A stretch of DNA of 64,000 nucleotides from Amylostereum areolatum (GCA_012932865.1 SAXG01000018.1:124001-188000); one strand, 5' to 3'. Positions 46,074 through 56,953 are shown, counted from the first letter of the stretch. Notes: generated by a model from the letters alone, not told the origin. Numbers and translations are program-made.

Positions 46074-46347
46074 CTCTCCCTCGTCCTCCGATAAGGGTTA
46101 AAAATATTAGATAAGGTATAGTACATAGATAAGGTATAGTACATATATACAATGCTAGATATGAATTATCTAAGTGTTCTCCGCATTGGGAGCGATGTAA
46201 TATGCAATTTGAGTGATGATATGAAGATCAGTGCCCAAGATCGACTGGTCACATAAACTGTCCTCCATTTTCGGTGCCTGTGAACGGGTCAATACTGTAC
46301 ATTCAAGTCACACTCCTCAATGTTGGTGCTGGAGAATCCGGTCCCGG

Positions 46348-46462
46348 GTGAGCACTTGCGCACTCCTGCACCCCAACACAAATGGCGTGAGCGCTTGCGC
46401 ACTCCTACACTCCAACACAAATGGTGTGAGCGCTTGCGCGTAACCACACTCCAATGCAAACA
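46348..46462. repeat. 39-bp minisatellite, three units
   Basis: Same unit as the larger array at 49571 (GAGCGCTTGCGCACTCCTAC, then ACCCCAACACAAATGGCGT). Confidence 0.85.
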
Positions 46463-47209
46463 TCAGGAAAAAGACTTCACTACATATCTGGTGTGGTAAC
46501 TATATCACTCTATAGACCCCTGACCATGTCTTTGTTGGGCTGTATATCCTTTAATACAAAGAGAGACGCGGTGGAGCGCTGCGTCACGTCACGACACAAA
46601 CCGCGAGACAAGTGAGCTTTCTGATTGGTTGTGGGACAACAGCCACGTCATCGTAACGCGACGCGTGACAAGTCGCGTTGACAAATGCACGTGGCTGCTT
46701 GCGTCATCCTAGGCTTGCGCGTCGGCCGGGTCGCCGCGTCGCTCTTCGTCTTGACCTCCACCACGTACTTGGCCACCGTCATACCTTCCCACTCTCTATG
46801 GCACCTCTACGCACCGCCGTTAGCGTCAAAGTAGCCTCCATGGCACAGCCCTACTTATACCTTTTACTTTGTATATCAGAAAACAAATTCAAATCAATTT
46901 TCCTCCAAAGCAATGTTTGTGCAGCAACATGGACGTGTTTTGTCGCTTCGGTCACGATGACCGCGTCGCTCCCACCCCCCCTGATTGGATTTATTTATAT
47001 ATCTAGAGATTTTTCGGGAAATTTCCTCGGTGCTCGGATGAGGCGTGGTGGTCCCGAGCTCGAGTGATGTACGACACGACCCGACCCGACACGACACAGT
47101 ACAGCACACCCTGTCATCTGCATCCAGTGCATCTCGGTGCGTTCATCTGGATCATGTGCGCATTTTCTTTCTCTCTTGCGAGACGAACTGACATGTACTA
47201 TTTGTGCAG
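46463..47209. other. no gene seen
   Basis: Contains CACGTCACGACAC-type inverted motifs near 46580-46670 and a short run of ACACGACCCGACCCGACACG near 47070-47090. No convincing coding sense. Confidence 0.35.
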
Positions 47210-47867
47210 AAGAATCTATGCGAGTTGGGGGTGACATTGGCTGGCCATTGGGACGGTGCACCGAGCAGGAACGCAGGTCCACTGATTCCGTCCAAGATGC
47301 AGCCCCCAGAAACAGTGCCCATTCAACCTCCTCGCAAGCGAACGAGAACACGGCCGTCCAGGTATGACTGACCTTAACAAACTGATCAATGTCCTTGCTT
47401 ACTATATTGTTGTCTACAGCTTTCCTCGGCTGACGCCATTGGCCACCGCCGGTCTTGAGTGCGAGCACAACGACATCCTCAGGATCCTGAAGGTCCGCAA
47501 CAGCATTGTATTGTGTCGTCCACGTCCGAATCAACGACAGGTGACACGATAATGCAAGAACCCAACCAACCAGCAAGCCTCGAACGGAGCTTTCATAGAT
47601 GGTACGTGCATACAGTATCAATCAATGTGATAGTAAAGGCTTTACTGATCCTTTTGTTATCCATATCACAGGTGATATGTCCTCATCGACATTGCATATT
47701 CGCAGGCCTACTCGGCCCTCGGCGACTTGCTTCCTACGCCCCCAAGGACTCCAGCTCTGAACCCTCAAGGAACAGAACAACCCACTCTGCTATCGAAATG
47801 GCAGATTGCCAAGAGAGCCCGACACGAGCGAGAGCATTTGGGACCGTCACAAACCCCTCTACTGTAG
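47210..47867 (+). CDS. hypothetical spliced gene fragment
   Basis: Exon-like pieces with coding character, unrecognised. After an acceptor at 47209 it reads NLCELGVTLAGHWDGAPSRN, then a Pro/Arg-rich stretch PPETVPIQPPRKRTRTRPS ending at a GTATGAC donor (about 47363). The next exon after 47419 reads LATAGLECEHNDILRILKVR. A last piece after 47707 reads AYSALGDLLPTPPRTPALN and QIAKRARHEREHLGPSQTPL, stop at 47867. No start was found. It may be a remnant of a transposon-linked gene. Confidence 0.3.
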
Positions 47868-48319
47868 GCGGCTGTAGTTTGGCAACTCGCAACCGGTGTC
47901 ACATGACCGTGGGAGCGGGTAGAGGAGGGCAACCCGGCCTCGGGGACGGGGGACATCCACTTTAGGCAACGCAACCTCTTGTAGTACCTATAGTAATGGA
48001 GGTGTCTGTATAGTGATTTATAGCCAACATAACACCCCCTTCAGTTATACTGTACTACATTGAGTATCCTTTCCCTATACTGCACTATAATGAGTCCCTT
48101 TACCCTATGTTATACTAAGTAGTTTTGAACTTGCCACAATGAGTTGGAGATTTGCTGACAATTGATAGACAGACAGCTTCTTCCGTGGTTTGGCCAATTA
48201 AGGAAACTCCGGTAAACTCGGCAACTTCTCGCACCGTTGCCGCGCGCCTCTGGATTTGCCCAAAGGCTAAATCAGGCCTGCCCTAAAGTCATTTAACCGT
48301 GGGACAGCTGACTTACTCA
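47868..48319. other. no gene seen
   Basis: Short AT-rich repeats around CCCTATACTGTACTA/CCCTATGTTATACTA (48040-48115). Nothing else. Confidence 0.35.
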
Positions 48320-49195
48320 CGTGGCTACTTCAATCACCGTGCCAGTGCACACCCTCTCTCTCCACGACCACCACCATGACCCGTCGTGGTCGTTGTCCCT
48401 CCCTCCCCACTCCCACTGCTGCCTGGGCCACCATTATGTCGCCCCCTCCATCTCATCTCCTCCATCTCATTACCCTTGCCATTGCGTCACCCCGCAACTC
48501 GATGCCTCTGCCATCGCATCACTCGCCACGTCATCTCTCGGTCACCTCGCCATCTCCGCCATTGCATCACCAGCTCCTCGTCTCCCTTTGTCTCGCTACC
48601 TCCGCTACCTCACCTTCCTGCTGCCTCGCTACCCCTGCCACCTCGCCGGCGCCCCAGGTGTCGTCTCCTTTGCCGCCTGCTGTCGCGTCACTCCCACTGT
48701 CGCCCCTACTGTCTCGTCGCCCGCCATCTCGTCACTCGCCGTGGCGTCACCCCCGCCGTCTCGTCGCCCACCATGGTGTCATGCCCACCGTCTCGTCACC
48801 CTCGCCGTGAGTCATCCCCTGCGTCTGCTCACCCTGCCGTCTTGTTGCCCGCCGTCACACCATGCCCGCCGTCTCATCACCCTCACCGCAAGTCATCCCC
48901 TGCATCTGCCACCCCGCCATCTCATCGCCTGCCATCACATCGCACCTGCCGTCACGCCACGCCCACCGTCACGCCGCGCCCACTGTCATGCCGCGCCCGC
49001 TGTCATGTCGCACCCGCTGTCACGTCGTGCCTGCCGTCGTGTCACGCCCGCCGTCGTGTTGCCTGCCATGGCGTCACACCTGCTGTCTCGTCGCCCGCCG
49101 TCGTGTTGCGCCCGCCGTCGTGTCACCCCCTCCGTCTGCTCACCCCTCCGTCTCGTTGCCTGCCATTGCGTTGTCTCGTCACCCGCCATTGCTAC
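48320..49195. repeat. C-rich degenerate 21-bp minisatellite
   Basis: Best seen at 48950-49130, where CACGCCGCGCCCACTGTCAT-type units recur at 21 bp. The flanking part is related but more decayed (GTCTCGTCGCCCGCC). All three plus frames stay open over 270-320 codons because the unit length is a multiple of three. His/Arg/Pro/Ser/Cys composition and lack of any domain argue against a protein. Confidence 0.65.
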
Positions 49196-49570
49196 CCATG
49201 TATTCTGTACTATAAGTTGCATTGCCATATATATATATATATATCTTTTGAACCTTTACACCTGTGTGATTTGTGAATGCATTCCAAAATAAATAAATAA
49301 ACTCCTTATGCATCACTGCTCTGTAAGCTCTATAAGCTCTGTAAGCTATAACAGCTATATATGCAATGCTGCTATGTATGCTATACAGTGCTTTAGAGGA
49401 GTCCCTACAAAGTACTATATGGTATGGGTGAGAACTATGGGTACTATACAGCACTTTAAAGGTCCAGGGCTCACAATGGGCTCCGACAAAAAGAGGTACC
49501 TACCGATGAGAATATGGTACTTTGTAGACTACAAAGGACAGCATAGACACGTGATTTTTTACTGATGAAT
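49196..49570. other. AT-rich spacer
   Basis: A (TA)n run at 49228-49245 and short CTCTGTAAGCT/CTCTATAAGCT repeats at 49318-49352. No gene. Confidence 0.5.
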
Positions 49571-49890
49571 GGAGTGAGCGCTTGCGCACTCCTACACCCC
49601 AACACAAATGGCATGAGCGCTTGCGCGCTCCCACACCCCAACACAAATGGCGTGAGTGCTTGCGCGCTCCCGCACCCCAACACAAATGGCGCGAGCACTT
49701 GCACGCTCCCACACTCCAATGCAAATGGCGTGAGCGCTTGCATGCTCCTGCACTCCAATGCAAATGGCATGAGTGCTTGCGCGCTCCCGCACCCCAACAC
49801 AAATGGCGCGAGCGCTTGCGCGCTCCCGCACTCCAATGCAAATGGCGTGAGCGCTTGTGTGCTCCCACACTCCAATGCAAATGGCGTGAG
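49571..49890. repeat. 39-bp minisatellite, about eight units
   Basis: Units of 39 bp built as GAGCGCTTGCGCGCTCCCAC plus ACCCCAACACAAATGGC. Because 39 is a multiple of 13 codons, frames on both strands are open (for example NGVSACALPHPNT). Each unit holds a GAGCGCTTGCGCGCTC near-palindrome. The same unit occurs at 46348-46462. Confidence 0.9.
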
Positions 49891-49897
49891 CATTGAA

Positions 49898-50171
49898 CTC
49901 TGCCTACAAAATGTGAACACCTAGGTTTAAAGAATTCAAACTCTGCCTACAAAAGACTTGAATGCTAGGGTGCAAAAGATTTGACCTTGAGACCTAAAAA
50001 TGCGAGGACCTGTACTGCCATGCTTGCAATGGCACACTCCAGAATTTGACCTCTGCCTACAAAAGACTTGAACACCCAGGTTCAAAAAATTTGACCTTGG
50101 GGATGGAAAATGTGAGGAACTTGGGACAGAAAAATGTGAGGAATTGTACTGCCATGCTCGCAATGGCCCAC
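49898..50171. repeat. 110-bp tandem duplication
   Basis: Copies at 49941-50050 and 50051-50171 begin CTCTGCCTACAAAAGACTTG and end near TGTACTGCCATGC; a short third start lies at 49898. Non-coding, between the minisatellite and the next gene. Confidence 0.75.
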
Positions 50172-50221
50172 TCCCCACCAAGTAACCTGTTAAACTTTCC
50201 GTGATTAATGGTCTGTTCATT

Positions 50222-52193
50222 CAGAATACAGATCAACAAGGTTGATGAAGACGGCTTACTTGCAGAATACGAAGGGAGCACGGCAACGACACCTGCTACA
50301 ACAGATTTTGACGGCAAAGATGGTGAAGACGAAGAAGAATTGTTCGCCCCTTCCCGCCGTTCGAGTCATAGCCGTAAGTCGATAAGGTCCTCCGATCTTG
50401 ACGAGGAAGAAGAGGCTGAACGGTTTGAAGTCGAGAATGATAGGGAAGCGGCGATGGAGGTGGACGAGCCAGAAGTCTTGGTTGCAGTAGTACGAGAACC
50501 ACAAACACGAGTGAAAAAAGATGTCCAAGTCCAAACGGAGGTTGAAAGTTTGCACGTCTTACTTGCGCAAGCCACTGCCGCCGAATCCCACACTGCTGAT
50601 CCACAACCTCCACCCACTGGATGCAAGTGTGCCTCCACTGTGACACAAATCCACGGGTACATGTTTTACACCTCACTTACCTTGATCTTCTTTTTGGTTT
50701 GACCACATTTAGTTTGTCATCTTCAAAGAAGGCAAAGAAAGATAAGATGAAGAAGGCAGATGCTGGTGCGCGACCAGAATTTGTGAAATCCACCTCGACT
50801 TTGCCGCGCCACTCCCTGGCGCCGCAGCAGCAGAAGATCTTGCAAGAAATGCGCGACAATAACAACAACAACAACAACAACAACAACGAGGAGGAAGATG
50901 AAGGATCTCAAGAGCAGTATGGAGGATTCCAGGCCGATGATGATGACGAGGAAACGGAGCGCCAAGATGTGCGTACTTCCAACAAGAATGCAAAGGGGGC
51001 TGGTGCTATATCCATGGTATGTGTCCGATATCAGTTCGTCATCGATATCCTCTGACCATGTCATCTATTCTCGGCTGCAGTCCATGGCAAAGGTTGAACG
51101 ATGTCTTGTCGCACCTGCCCGAAAGCCGACGGCGCGGATGAAGGCGAAGGAGCTCACTCAGGCAGACCTACCGGAATCACTGAAAGAACACTGGCCCATT
51201 CTTCAGGCGACCCTTGTGGCCTTTGTTGCCACCACAAACGATCGTGCCAATCCTTTTGTCATTGACAACCCTGTCGAAGTCATCAAGAAGGTCTTCAATC
51301 ATGTATACTCAAGTTCACACTTGTACGCAAAGATTATCGGCCCCAAGGAAGTCGTCTACGAGCTGGTATTGTATCTCTTTCCTTTCACTTGGCAACGCAA
51401 CCTCACTTTTTATTTTAGTCTCTCAACTGCATTCGGAATTGGCGTACCAAATTCCGGACGCAAAACACTACAGTTCTCGAAGACTTCTTCGCTACATTCA
51501 GTAACCCCGATATGATCGAGGCCTACATCGCTTGTGTCGCCCCCAATAACGACGATCTTGACAATGATATGGAACCGGAACCTATGATGTTCTATTGGCG
51601 ACAGTACAATACTAAGGTATGGCATCCAATCTCGCTATATCATTGCTCATCATGAATTCCTCTAGGGAAAGAGGGGTAGCTACAAGAATTCGTTGCTTCT
51701 GAAGATCCTCGCGTCCCATCTTCAAGTCATCGCAAGTGCAGATGTCTTCTGGTTCAATGCGGACAAACCTATCTGGGCGTTGATCTTATCCCTCGTAGCG
51801 GTGAGAAGTTCTCTAACATTGCCCCGTGTGCCGTTGCTGATTTGTCCAGCACGAGCGCGGTCTGATGCTATGGCAGGATGGTACCTTCGACAAGGGCCAA
51901 CAAAAAATTCGGATGAGCGACGACAACTAGGGCGACATGGCTGCTAATATTTCACGGCCGTCAAAACCTTGAGCGACGGTAAATGGGCCAAGATTATGGC
52001 CGGCGCAAGGAAGTTTTGCACTGTCAGCCGCGCTCGTTGCACGATCTCAGGCCGTGGTGGTAGCGCCGCCTCGATGCACAAGGCCAAGGCGCGTTACGGT
52101 TTCTCTAGGAACATTTATTATGTCATCAATTTTGGGAGAGGCGCAACAATTAGTGACGCTCAGACGGTTAGATCATTACAATACCATTTCTAA
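50222..52193 (+). pseudogene. unknown Agaricomycete family gene, 5'-truncated
   Basis: Spliced gene without its N-terminus. The first visible exon (from 50231) reads NKVDEDGLLAEYEGST and a long acidic/Ser-rich region with VEVDEP. Later exons hold an Asn run coded by an AAC microsatellite (50856-50887), then the conserved part: SMAKVERCLVAPARKPTARM, LPESLKEHWPILQATLVAFV, EVIKKVFNHVYSS, YAKIIGPKEVVYEL and FFATFSNPDMIEAYIACVAP. It continues AILSLVA-type helices and HERGLMLWQDGTF. A TAG near 51927 (DN-stop-GDMAAN) stands where Trp is likely. Its 3' end is shared with the deleted copy at 43.3 kb. The upstream part is replaced by repeats, so it is probably dead. Function unknown. Confidence 0.5.
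50856..50887 (+). repeat. AAC microsatellite
   Basis: About ten AAC triplets coding Asn inside the gene at 50222-52193. Confidence 0.9.
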
Positions 52194-52249
52194 CAATCTG
52201 TATAGTTTGCTACATTTCTGTACTAGGTAACCCGTCTACAGTCTCCGCA

Positions 52250-53370
52250 ATTCTCTCAAACCGTTAATGAAGCAAACAGGTCCTATAACCAAAACCGTTT
52301 GAACAAGGTCCGAACAGTTTCCTACAACCATTCTGAGCACCTTGTACAAACACCTGGACACCATGTACAAATCTATTAAACACTTTTGGAGAAACCTGTT
52401 GAACCCTTTCGTACAGACATTTTGAACCCTTCCATATAGACCTTCATACCAACATTTCAAATACTCTGTACAACCAATTTAAACACTTTTATGAGAACCT
52501 TTTGAACACTTTCGTACAAACATTTTGAACACTTTCTTACAGAAATTTCAAACACTTTGTACAAAAGTTTTGAACACCTTCTTACAGAAATTTCAAACAC
52601 TTTGTACAAAAGTTTTGAACACCTGGTCCAAGGGTTTTGAACACCTGGTACAAAAGTTTCGAACACTGGGTACAAAAGTTCTGAACACTTGGTACAAAAA
52701 AGGTTGAACACAGGATACAAGAGTTTTGAACACTTGGTATAAAAAATGTTGAACACTTGGTACAAAAAATGTTGAACACTTCCGTACAAAGTGTTTGGAC
52801 ACTGCCGTACAAAGTTTTTGAAACACTCCGTACAAAGTGTTTGAACACTTTGTACAGAAGTTTTGAACACTTTCGTACAACATTTTTGAACACTTCCGTA
52901 CAAAGTTTTGAACACTTTCGTACAAAAGTTTTCAACACTTTCATACAAAAGTTTTCAACACTTCCGTACAAAGTTTTGAACACTTTCGTACAAAAGTTTT
53001 CAACACTTTCATACAAAAGTTTTCAACACTTTCGTACAAAAGTTTTCAACACTTTTGTACAAAGTTTCTGAAGACTTTTGTACAACATTTTTGAACACTT
53101 TTGTACAAAGTTTCTGAAGACTGCGTACAAAGTTTCTGAGCACTGTCGTACAAGGTTTTTGAACACTTTCGTACAGGGTTTTTGAACACCTTTGTCCAAA
53201 GTTTTCAAAACACTCCGTACAAAGTTTTTGAACACCTTCGTACAAAAAGTTTGAACACTTTCGTACAAAGTTTCTGAAGACTTTGTACAACTTTTTGAAC
53301 ACCCTCGTACACAAGCATTCTGTACATTTCTATACAAACTTTTTGAACACACTTGTACAAACCGACCACC
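52250..53370. repeat. 22-24-bp satellite array, about 1.1 kb
   Basis: Degenerate units carrying a GTACAAA part and a TTTGAACACTT part, strictly head to tail. Divergence is highest at the left edge and lowest near 52900-53050, where GTTTTCAACACTTTCGTACA recurs almost unchanged, as if the array grew from inside. Long frames are open on both strands but are by-products. It lies between the unknown gene and the second G-rich repeat. Confidence 0.9.
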
Positions 53371-54516
53371 GAGTTTTGTTTAGCGCGCGCGTACCTCCTC
53401 ATCAACATCCTTCACCCTCGTCTCCACATCAATCCCCACCAGGTCTTCTCATGGATATGCCCTCATATGGCGTATACACGCATGACCTGCATGCTCGTGT
53501 GACGCACGAGCAACGTCGGTCGTGCGTGAGGCCAAGGGGAGGGGGGTTCATATCGACGGTCAGGGCGGGCGCATGCATCGAGGGTGCACAGGCGTGCATG
53601 CATGTTGATGTTGCGAGCGGGTGGGTTTGAGTGCATGCGGGCAGGAGTGTTGAGCACGGGCGTGCAGGCGTGCGGGTTGCGGGTGTGCGGGTGCACAGGT
53701 GCGCGGGTTTTGCGCGTGCGCGCGGGTGCGGCCGTTGCAAACAGGCGTGTGGGTCTTCACGTTGCGGGCGTGCGGGCACAATGTGGTGGGCGTGCGAGTG
53801 TTCGGGCTGAAGGGGGGGGTGCGGGGGCATTGAGGACGTGGGTGAGGGCGCGGGCGCGTTGAAGGGGGCAGGCGTGGGCGAGTTGAAGGCGGTGCAGACG
53901 ACGACGGGCGGGTGGCGGCGAGGGCAGGTGACGGCAAGGGCGAGGGCAGATGGCGGCAAGGGGTGCGGGTGATGGCGGCGAGGGGCGAGGCAGAGAGGGG
54001 AGAGAAGAGGAGAGGTGGGCACGTTGCGGACGGGCGGACAGGCATGCATGCGGGCGGGCATGCGGGCGGGCGGGCAGTTGGGCGTGCGTGCATTGTGGGC
54101 ATGCAGCGTGTGTGCAGGCTTGCACGTGTGCGGTTGGGTGTGCGTGCATGCGTGGGTGGCAGCGGCAAGGGTGGAAAGGGCGGCAAGGGCGGCAAGGGCG
54201 GCGGAGGGTGTGGGGACGTCGAGAGGGCAGAGGATGTGGTGGAGGTTGAGGGTGGGGGGGCGTAGGTGGAAGGGTGCGGAAGGTGGAAGGTGAAGGGGCC
54301 GGCGCGTCGAGAGGGCAGGTGTGGGCACATGGGCGCGAGTGTTGAGGGCGTGAGGGCGCGAGTGCGCGCGTGGGCATCGACTGTGCGGGTGAGTGGGCGA
54401 GCGGGAGTGGACGAGAGTGGGCGTGGTGGGAAAGCAGGAGTCGGCAGCATGCAGGCGTGTGGGCGGGGGGCATGCAGAAGTGCGGGTTTGGGTGCTGCGG
54501 GTATGGCGCACACGAG

Positions 54517-54582
54517 CATGTGGTATGACGATTTCCAGAGCCCATTCTCAAGAATGGGCTCCGGAAATTGTCATACCACATG
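54517..54582. other. near-perfect 66-nt hairpin
   Basis: The left arm starts CATGTGGTATGACGATTTCC and the right arm mirrors it over 32 bp, with two transitions and a 2-nt loop. Confidence 0.9.
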
Positions 54583-54961
54583 CAGGCAAGGAAGATGGCG
54601 GAGACGAGGGCAGGCGAGGGCGAGGGCGAAGGCGAGGGCCGGTGGCGGCAAGGGGCGAGGGCCGGTGGTGGCAAGGGGCAAGGGCGAGGAGGGAAAACAC
54701 ACCTGGGGCGCGGCTTGTCCACTAAGTCTCCCAAAAGGCCTCTTTGGATGCGGCGGCAGCGGCGGCGGCACTGGTAATTGAGAGCATCATTGGACGTGTT
54801 GAGGAAGGACGGGGGTGGAGGAGAAGAGAGGGACGAGGGATGAGGTGGAGGTTGGTGATGAGGAAGACACGACTTCCTCATTGGAAGCACATTTTGGCAA
54901 ATCCCGAGACGCGCTCCCAAAGAGGAAGTCGTGTCGTTCTCGCCAGCGCAACCAGCGAGAT

Positions 54962-55013
54962 CATGACATATTTTCGGGCCGTGTTTCAAAACACGGCTCG
55001 AAAATATGTTATG
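54962..55013. other. near-perfect 52-nt hairpin
   Basis: The left arm CATGACATATTTTCGGGCCG and following bases pair with the right arm over 25 bp; two transitions, loop CA. Confidence 0.9.
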
Positions 55014-55075
55014 CTTTCAGCAATCCACGTGCGCTCGCGGCGTGGCCCCTTGGCAACTGCCAAGACACGACACAT

Positions 55076-55902
55076 CATTTTCCTCCTCCTCCTCCTTAGT
55101 CCTCGTCTCCTTGTCCCCCCTCCATCGACACGCCCACACCCTCGAGGCTCACGTGCTCATGCTCTCAACACCCGCGTGCCCATGTTCTTGACACACATGC
55201 GCCCGCGCCCTCAACGTGCCCGCGCTTTCGATGCCCCCCTTCAACAGCCTTTGCCTGCGCGTCCACACCTTCGACGCTCGATGCCTACCCCAGTGCGCCC
55301 TCAGCACGCGCCCCCGTGCCCTCAAGCTGCCCAACCCCGCTCTCTAAAGCCGCCTGCCGCCGCGTTCCCTCAGTGTCCGCGCCCTCAGCGCCGGTGCACG
55401 TCCTCTCGCTGCGCGTGCCCACACATCCTTGTCACCTATCCCTGCGCACCCTCAATGCCCGCGCCCTCAAGCCGCCCGCACCCACGTGCCGGTCCCCCTT
55501 CTTCCTCACCCTCGCCACCTCCCCAGTTCCTTCCCCTGTTTCTCGCCAACGCAGCCACCGGCTCTTCTCAGTTGCCACCTCCACCATCCCAAACTATTCG
55601 AGCCGTGACTCCGCACCCAATGACACTTTTTTGGCTCCAGGTGAGTCCCCCTCACCCCCCTCCTTCCCATCTCCCCTACCGAGCCTTTTGGCATGCGCCC
55701 TCACCGCCAACGCCGTTCCCCCTCGCTCACACCTCCTGTTCTCTCCCTCCTCGCCCACGCCTCCCCCCCTTGCCTTTGCCCACACCTCCCACCTTCCCCA
55801 GCACTCATGCCTCCCATCCTCCCCCGCACTTGCACCTCACGCCTTGCCCTGCAACCTCTTCTGCTCCCCGCCACGCCCTCTTCCTCTCTGTCCCATGCCA
55901 CC
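55076..55902. other. C-rich low-complexity DNA
   Basis: Repeats of CGCGCCCTCAA and pyrimidine tracts up to the Gypsy insertion at 55903. The 408-aa and 298-aa plus frames crossing it are composition artefacts that run on into the LTR. Confidence 0.5.
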
Positions 55903-56325
55903 TGTCACGGATCGCTCCATTTCTCTCTTCGTTTGCAGACCTCGTACATGCGACACGTCACGGCACATGACTTTCCCTTGCATCACATGCTTCAACGACG
56001 TCATTGCCCGGACTTCCGAGCGGGGTTCCGCATCCTTATCTATGACATCATTGCTCCGGACCTTCGTCCTCCGCCCCATGACTCCTTTCCTATTGTTCCC
56101 CCCGCTCACACCACTATCGCATCGCATCGCACCATCGTACCCACTTGTATATAAGGACAGTGTTTCTCTTCCCTTTTCCCTAGACTGTCCATCTCGTCAT
56201 ACGGTACTGTAGCGCACGTTGCACTACCCTAGACCCCGGCACTCTCAAATCTATCGTTTCTCCTCGCTCCTCCCATCGTCGCGACTTAGGCGGTTCCATC
56301 GGTCTCATAAACTGTGTTTCTGACA
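55903..56325 (+). repeat. 5' LTR of the complete Gypsy
   Basis: 423 bp. Promoter-like GTATATAAGG at about 56147-56156. Starts TGTCACGG, ends TTTCTGACA. Pairs with 62585-63007. Confidence 0.95.
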
Positions 56326-56944
56326 CCTGGACAGTCTACCCCTACGCCTACCTCGCACCTCTCCCCCCATCTACCTCTGCCGTCTCTACGACGTTAAAAG
56401 CCCTTACACCACGGATTTCCCAAATGCACCAGTCTTCCTCCCGTTCAACGGTAAACCAATCACCCCCCGAGACGACGCACCCCTACCCTACCCCTGGTCT
56501 GACGCTGTCACTGTCAACTGCCTCGTCCCCGTCCAGAACCTCTGCAAGAAGGACCCGTGGACTGCACACGGCCTCAACTTCCGCATCTTCGAGTGGAGGT
56601 GGCATAAGGATCACGGTACGGTCGTCCTCGCCCTGTATACCCGGATCACTACGTGCATCAACGTAGATCTCGAGCGCCTTGAATTCACCCTCCACGCCCC
56701 CACCTATCACACGTACCTCATCCAGAACGCCCCCAACCCGATCCTCCAGACCAGCTTCACCTCTGTCTCCCAGTTCAACCACTGGACCCCCGAATCTACC
56801 CCGCCCCCAGTCCTCCGTCCCACCATCAAGAGTAAGACCCTTCGCCGCCGCCACCACAAACACAAGATCCGCCAGGCAATAAAAGCCGGCTACCTCACCA
56901 AGAAACTCCTCGGCCGTCGCCCCGTCGCGGCGGACCTTTTCTAG
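56324..56944 (+). CDS. ORF0, conserved open frame without Met upstream of Gag
   Basis: Frame open from the LTR edge (TGA at 56321-56323) to TAG at 56942-56944, about 206 codons, with no ATG anywhere. It reads YLCRLYDVKSPYTTDF, LPYPWSDAVTVNCLVPVQNL, GLNFRIFEWRWHKDHGTVVL, then a basic C-terminus (KSKTLRRRHHKHKIRQ) and GRRPVAADLF. The older Gypsy keeps recognisable blocks of the same frame (7380-7944), which argues for past coding function. A start could come from splicing to an LTR exon or from lost ATG. Gag starts 10 bp later. No known domain was recognised; the basic tail might bind RNA, which is speculation. Confidence 0.45.
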   Translation, partial: HLDSLPLRLPRTSPPIYLCRLYDVKSPYTTDFPNAPVFLPFNGKPITPRDDAPLPYPWSDAVTVNCLVPVQNLCKKDPWTAHGLNFRIFEWRWHKDHGTVVLALYTRITTCINVDLERLEFTLHAPTYHTYLIQNAPNPILQTSFTSVSQFNHWTPESTPPPVLRPTIKSKTLRRRHHKHKIRQAIKAGYLTKKLLGRRPVAADLF

Positions 56945-56953
56945 ACCACCATC

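Larger units (their letters stand above)
53472..55075. repeat. G-rich hairpin-ended repeat, copy 2
   Basis: Left block 53472-53540 matches copy 1 (GCATGCTCGTGTG, GTGAGGCCAAGGGG). The body is GGGCGTGCGGGCG-like and GGCAAGGGC-like minisatellite (53.55-54.5 kb), with open frames everywhere. Hairpins: 54517-54582 (32-bp arms, 2 mismatches, 2-nt loop), 54867-54934 (arms of 33 with transitions), 54962-55013 (25-bp arms, 2 mismatches, loop CA) and 55049-55064 (CTTGGCA-AC-TGCCAAG). A CATTGGACG then purine tract before the third hairpin matches copy 1. Confidence 0.6.

Noticed and set aside
49571..49890. CRISPR-like array
   Set aside because: Units are contiguous with no unique spacers and the genome is eukaryotic; it is a minisatellite.
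52457..53352. Minus-strand frames rich in YESVQNFCTKVF
   Set aside because: Translation of the satellite array; several frames and both strands are equally open.
53429..55970. Open frames of 298-410 codons on both strands
   Set aside because: Same kind of GC-skewed low-complexity DNA; no recognisable domain, and frames run into the Gypsy LTR.
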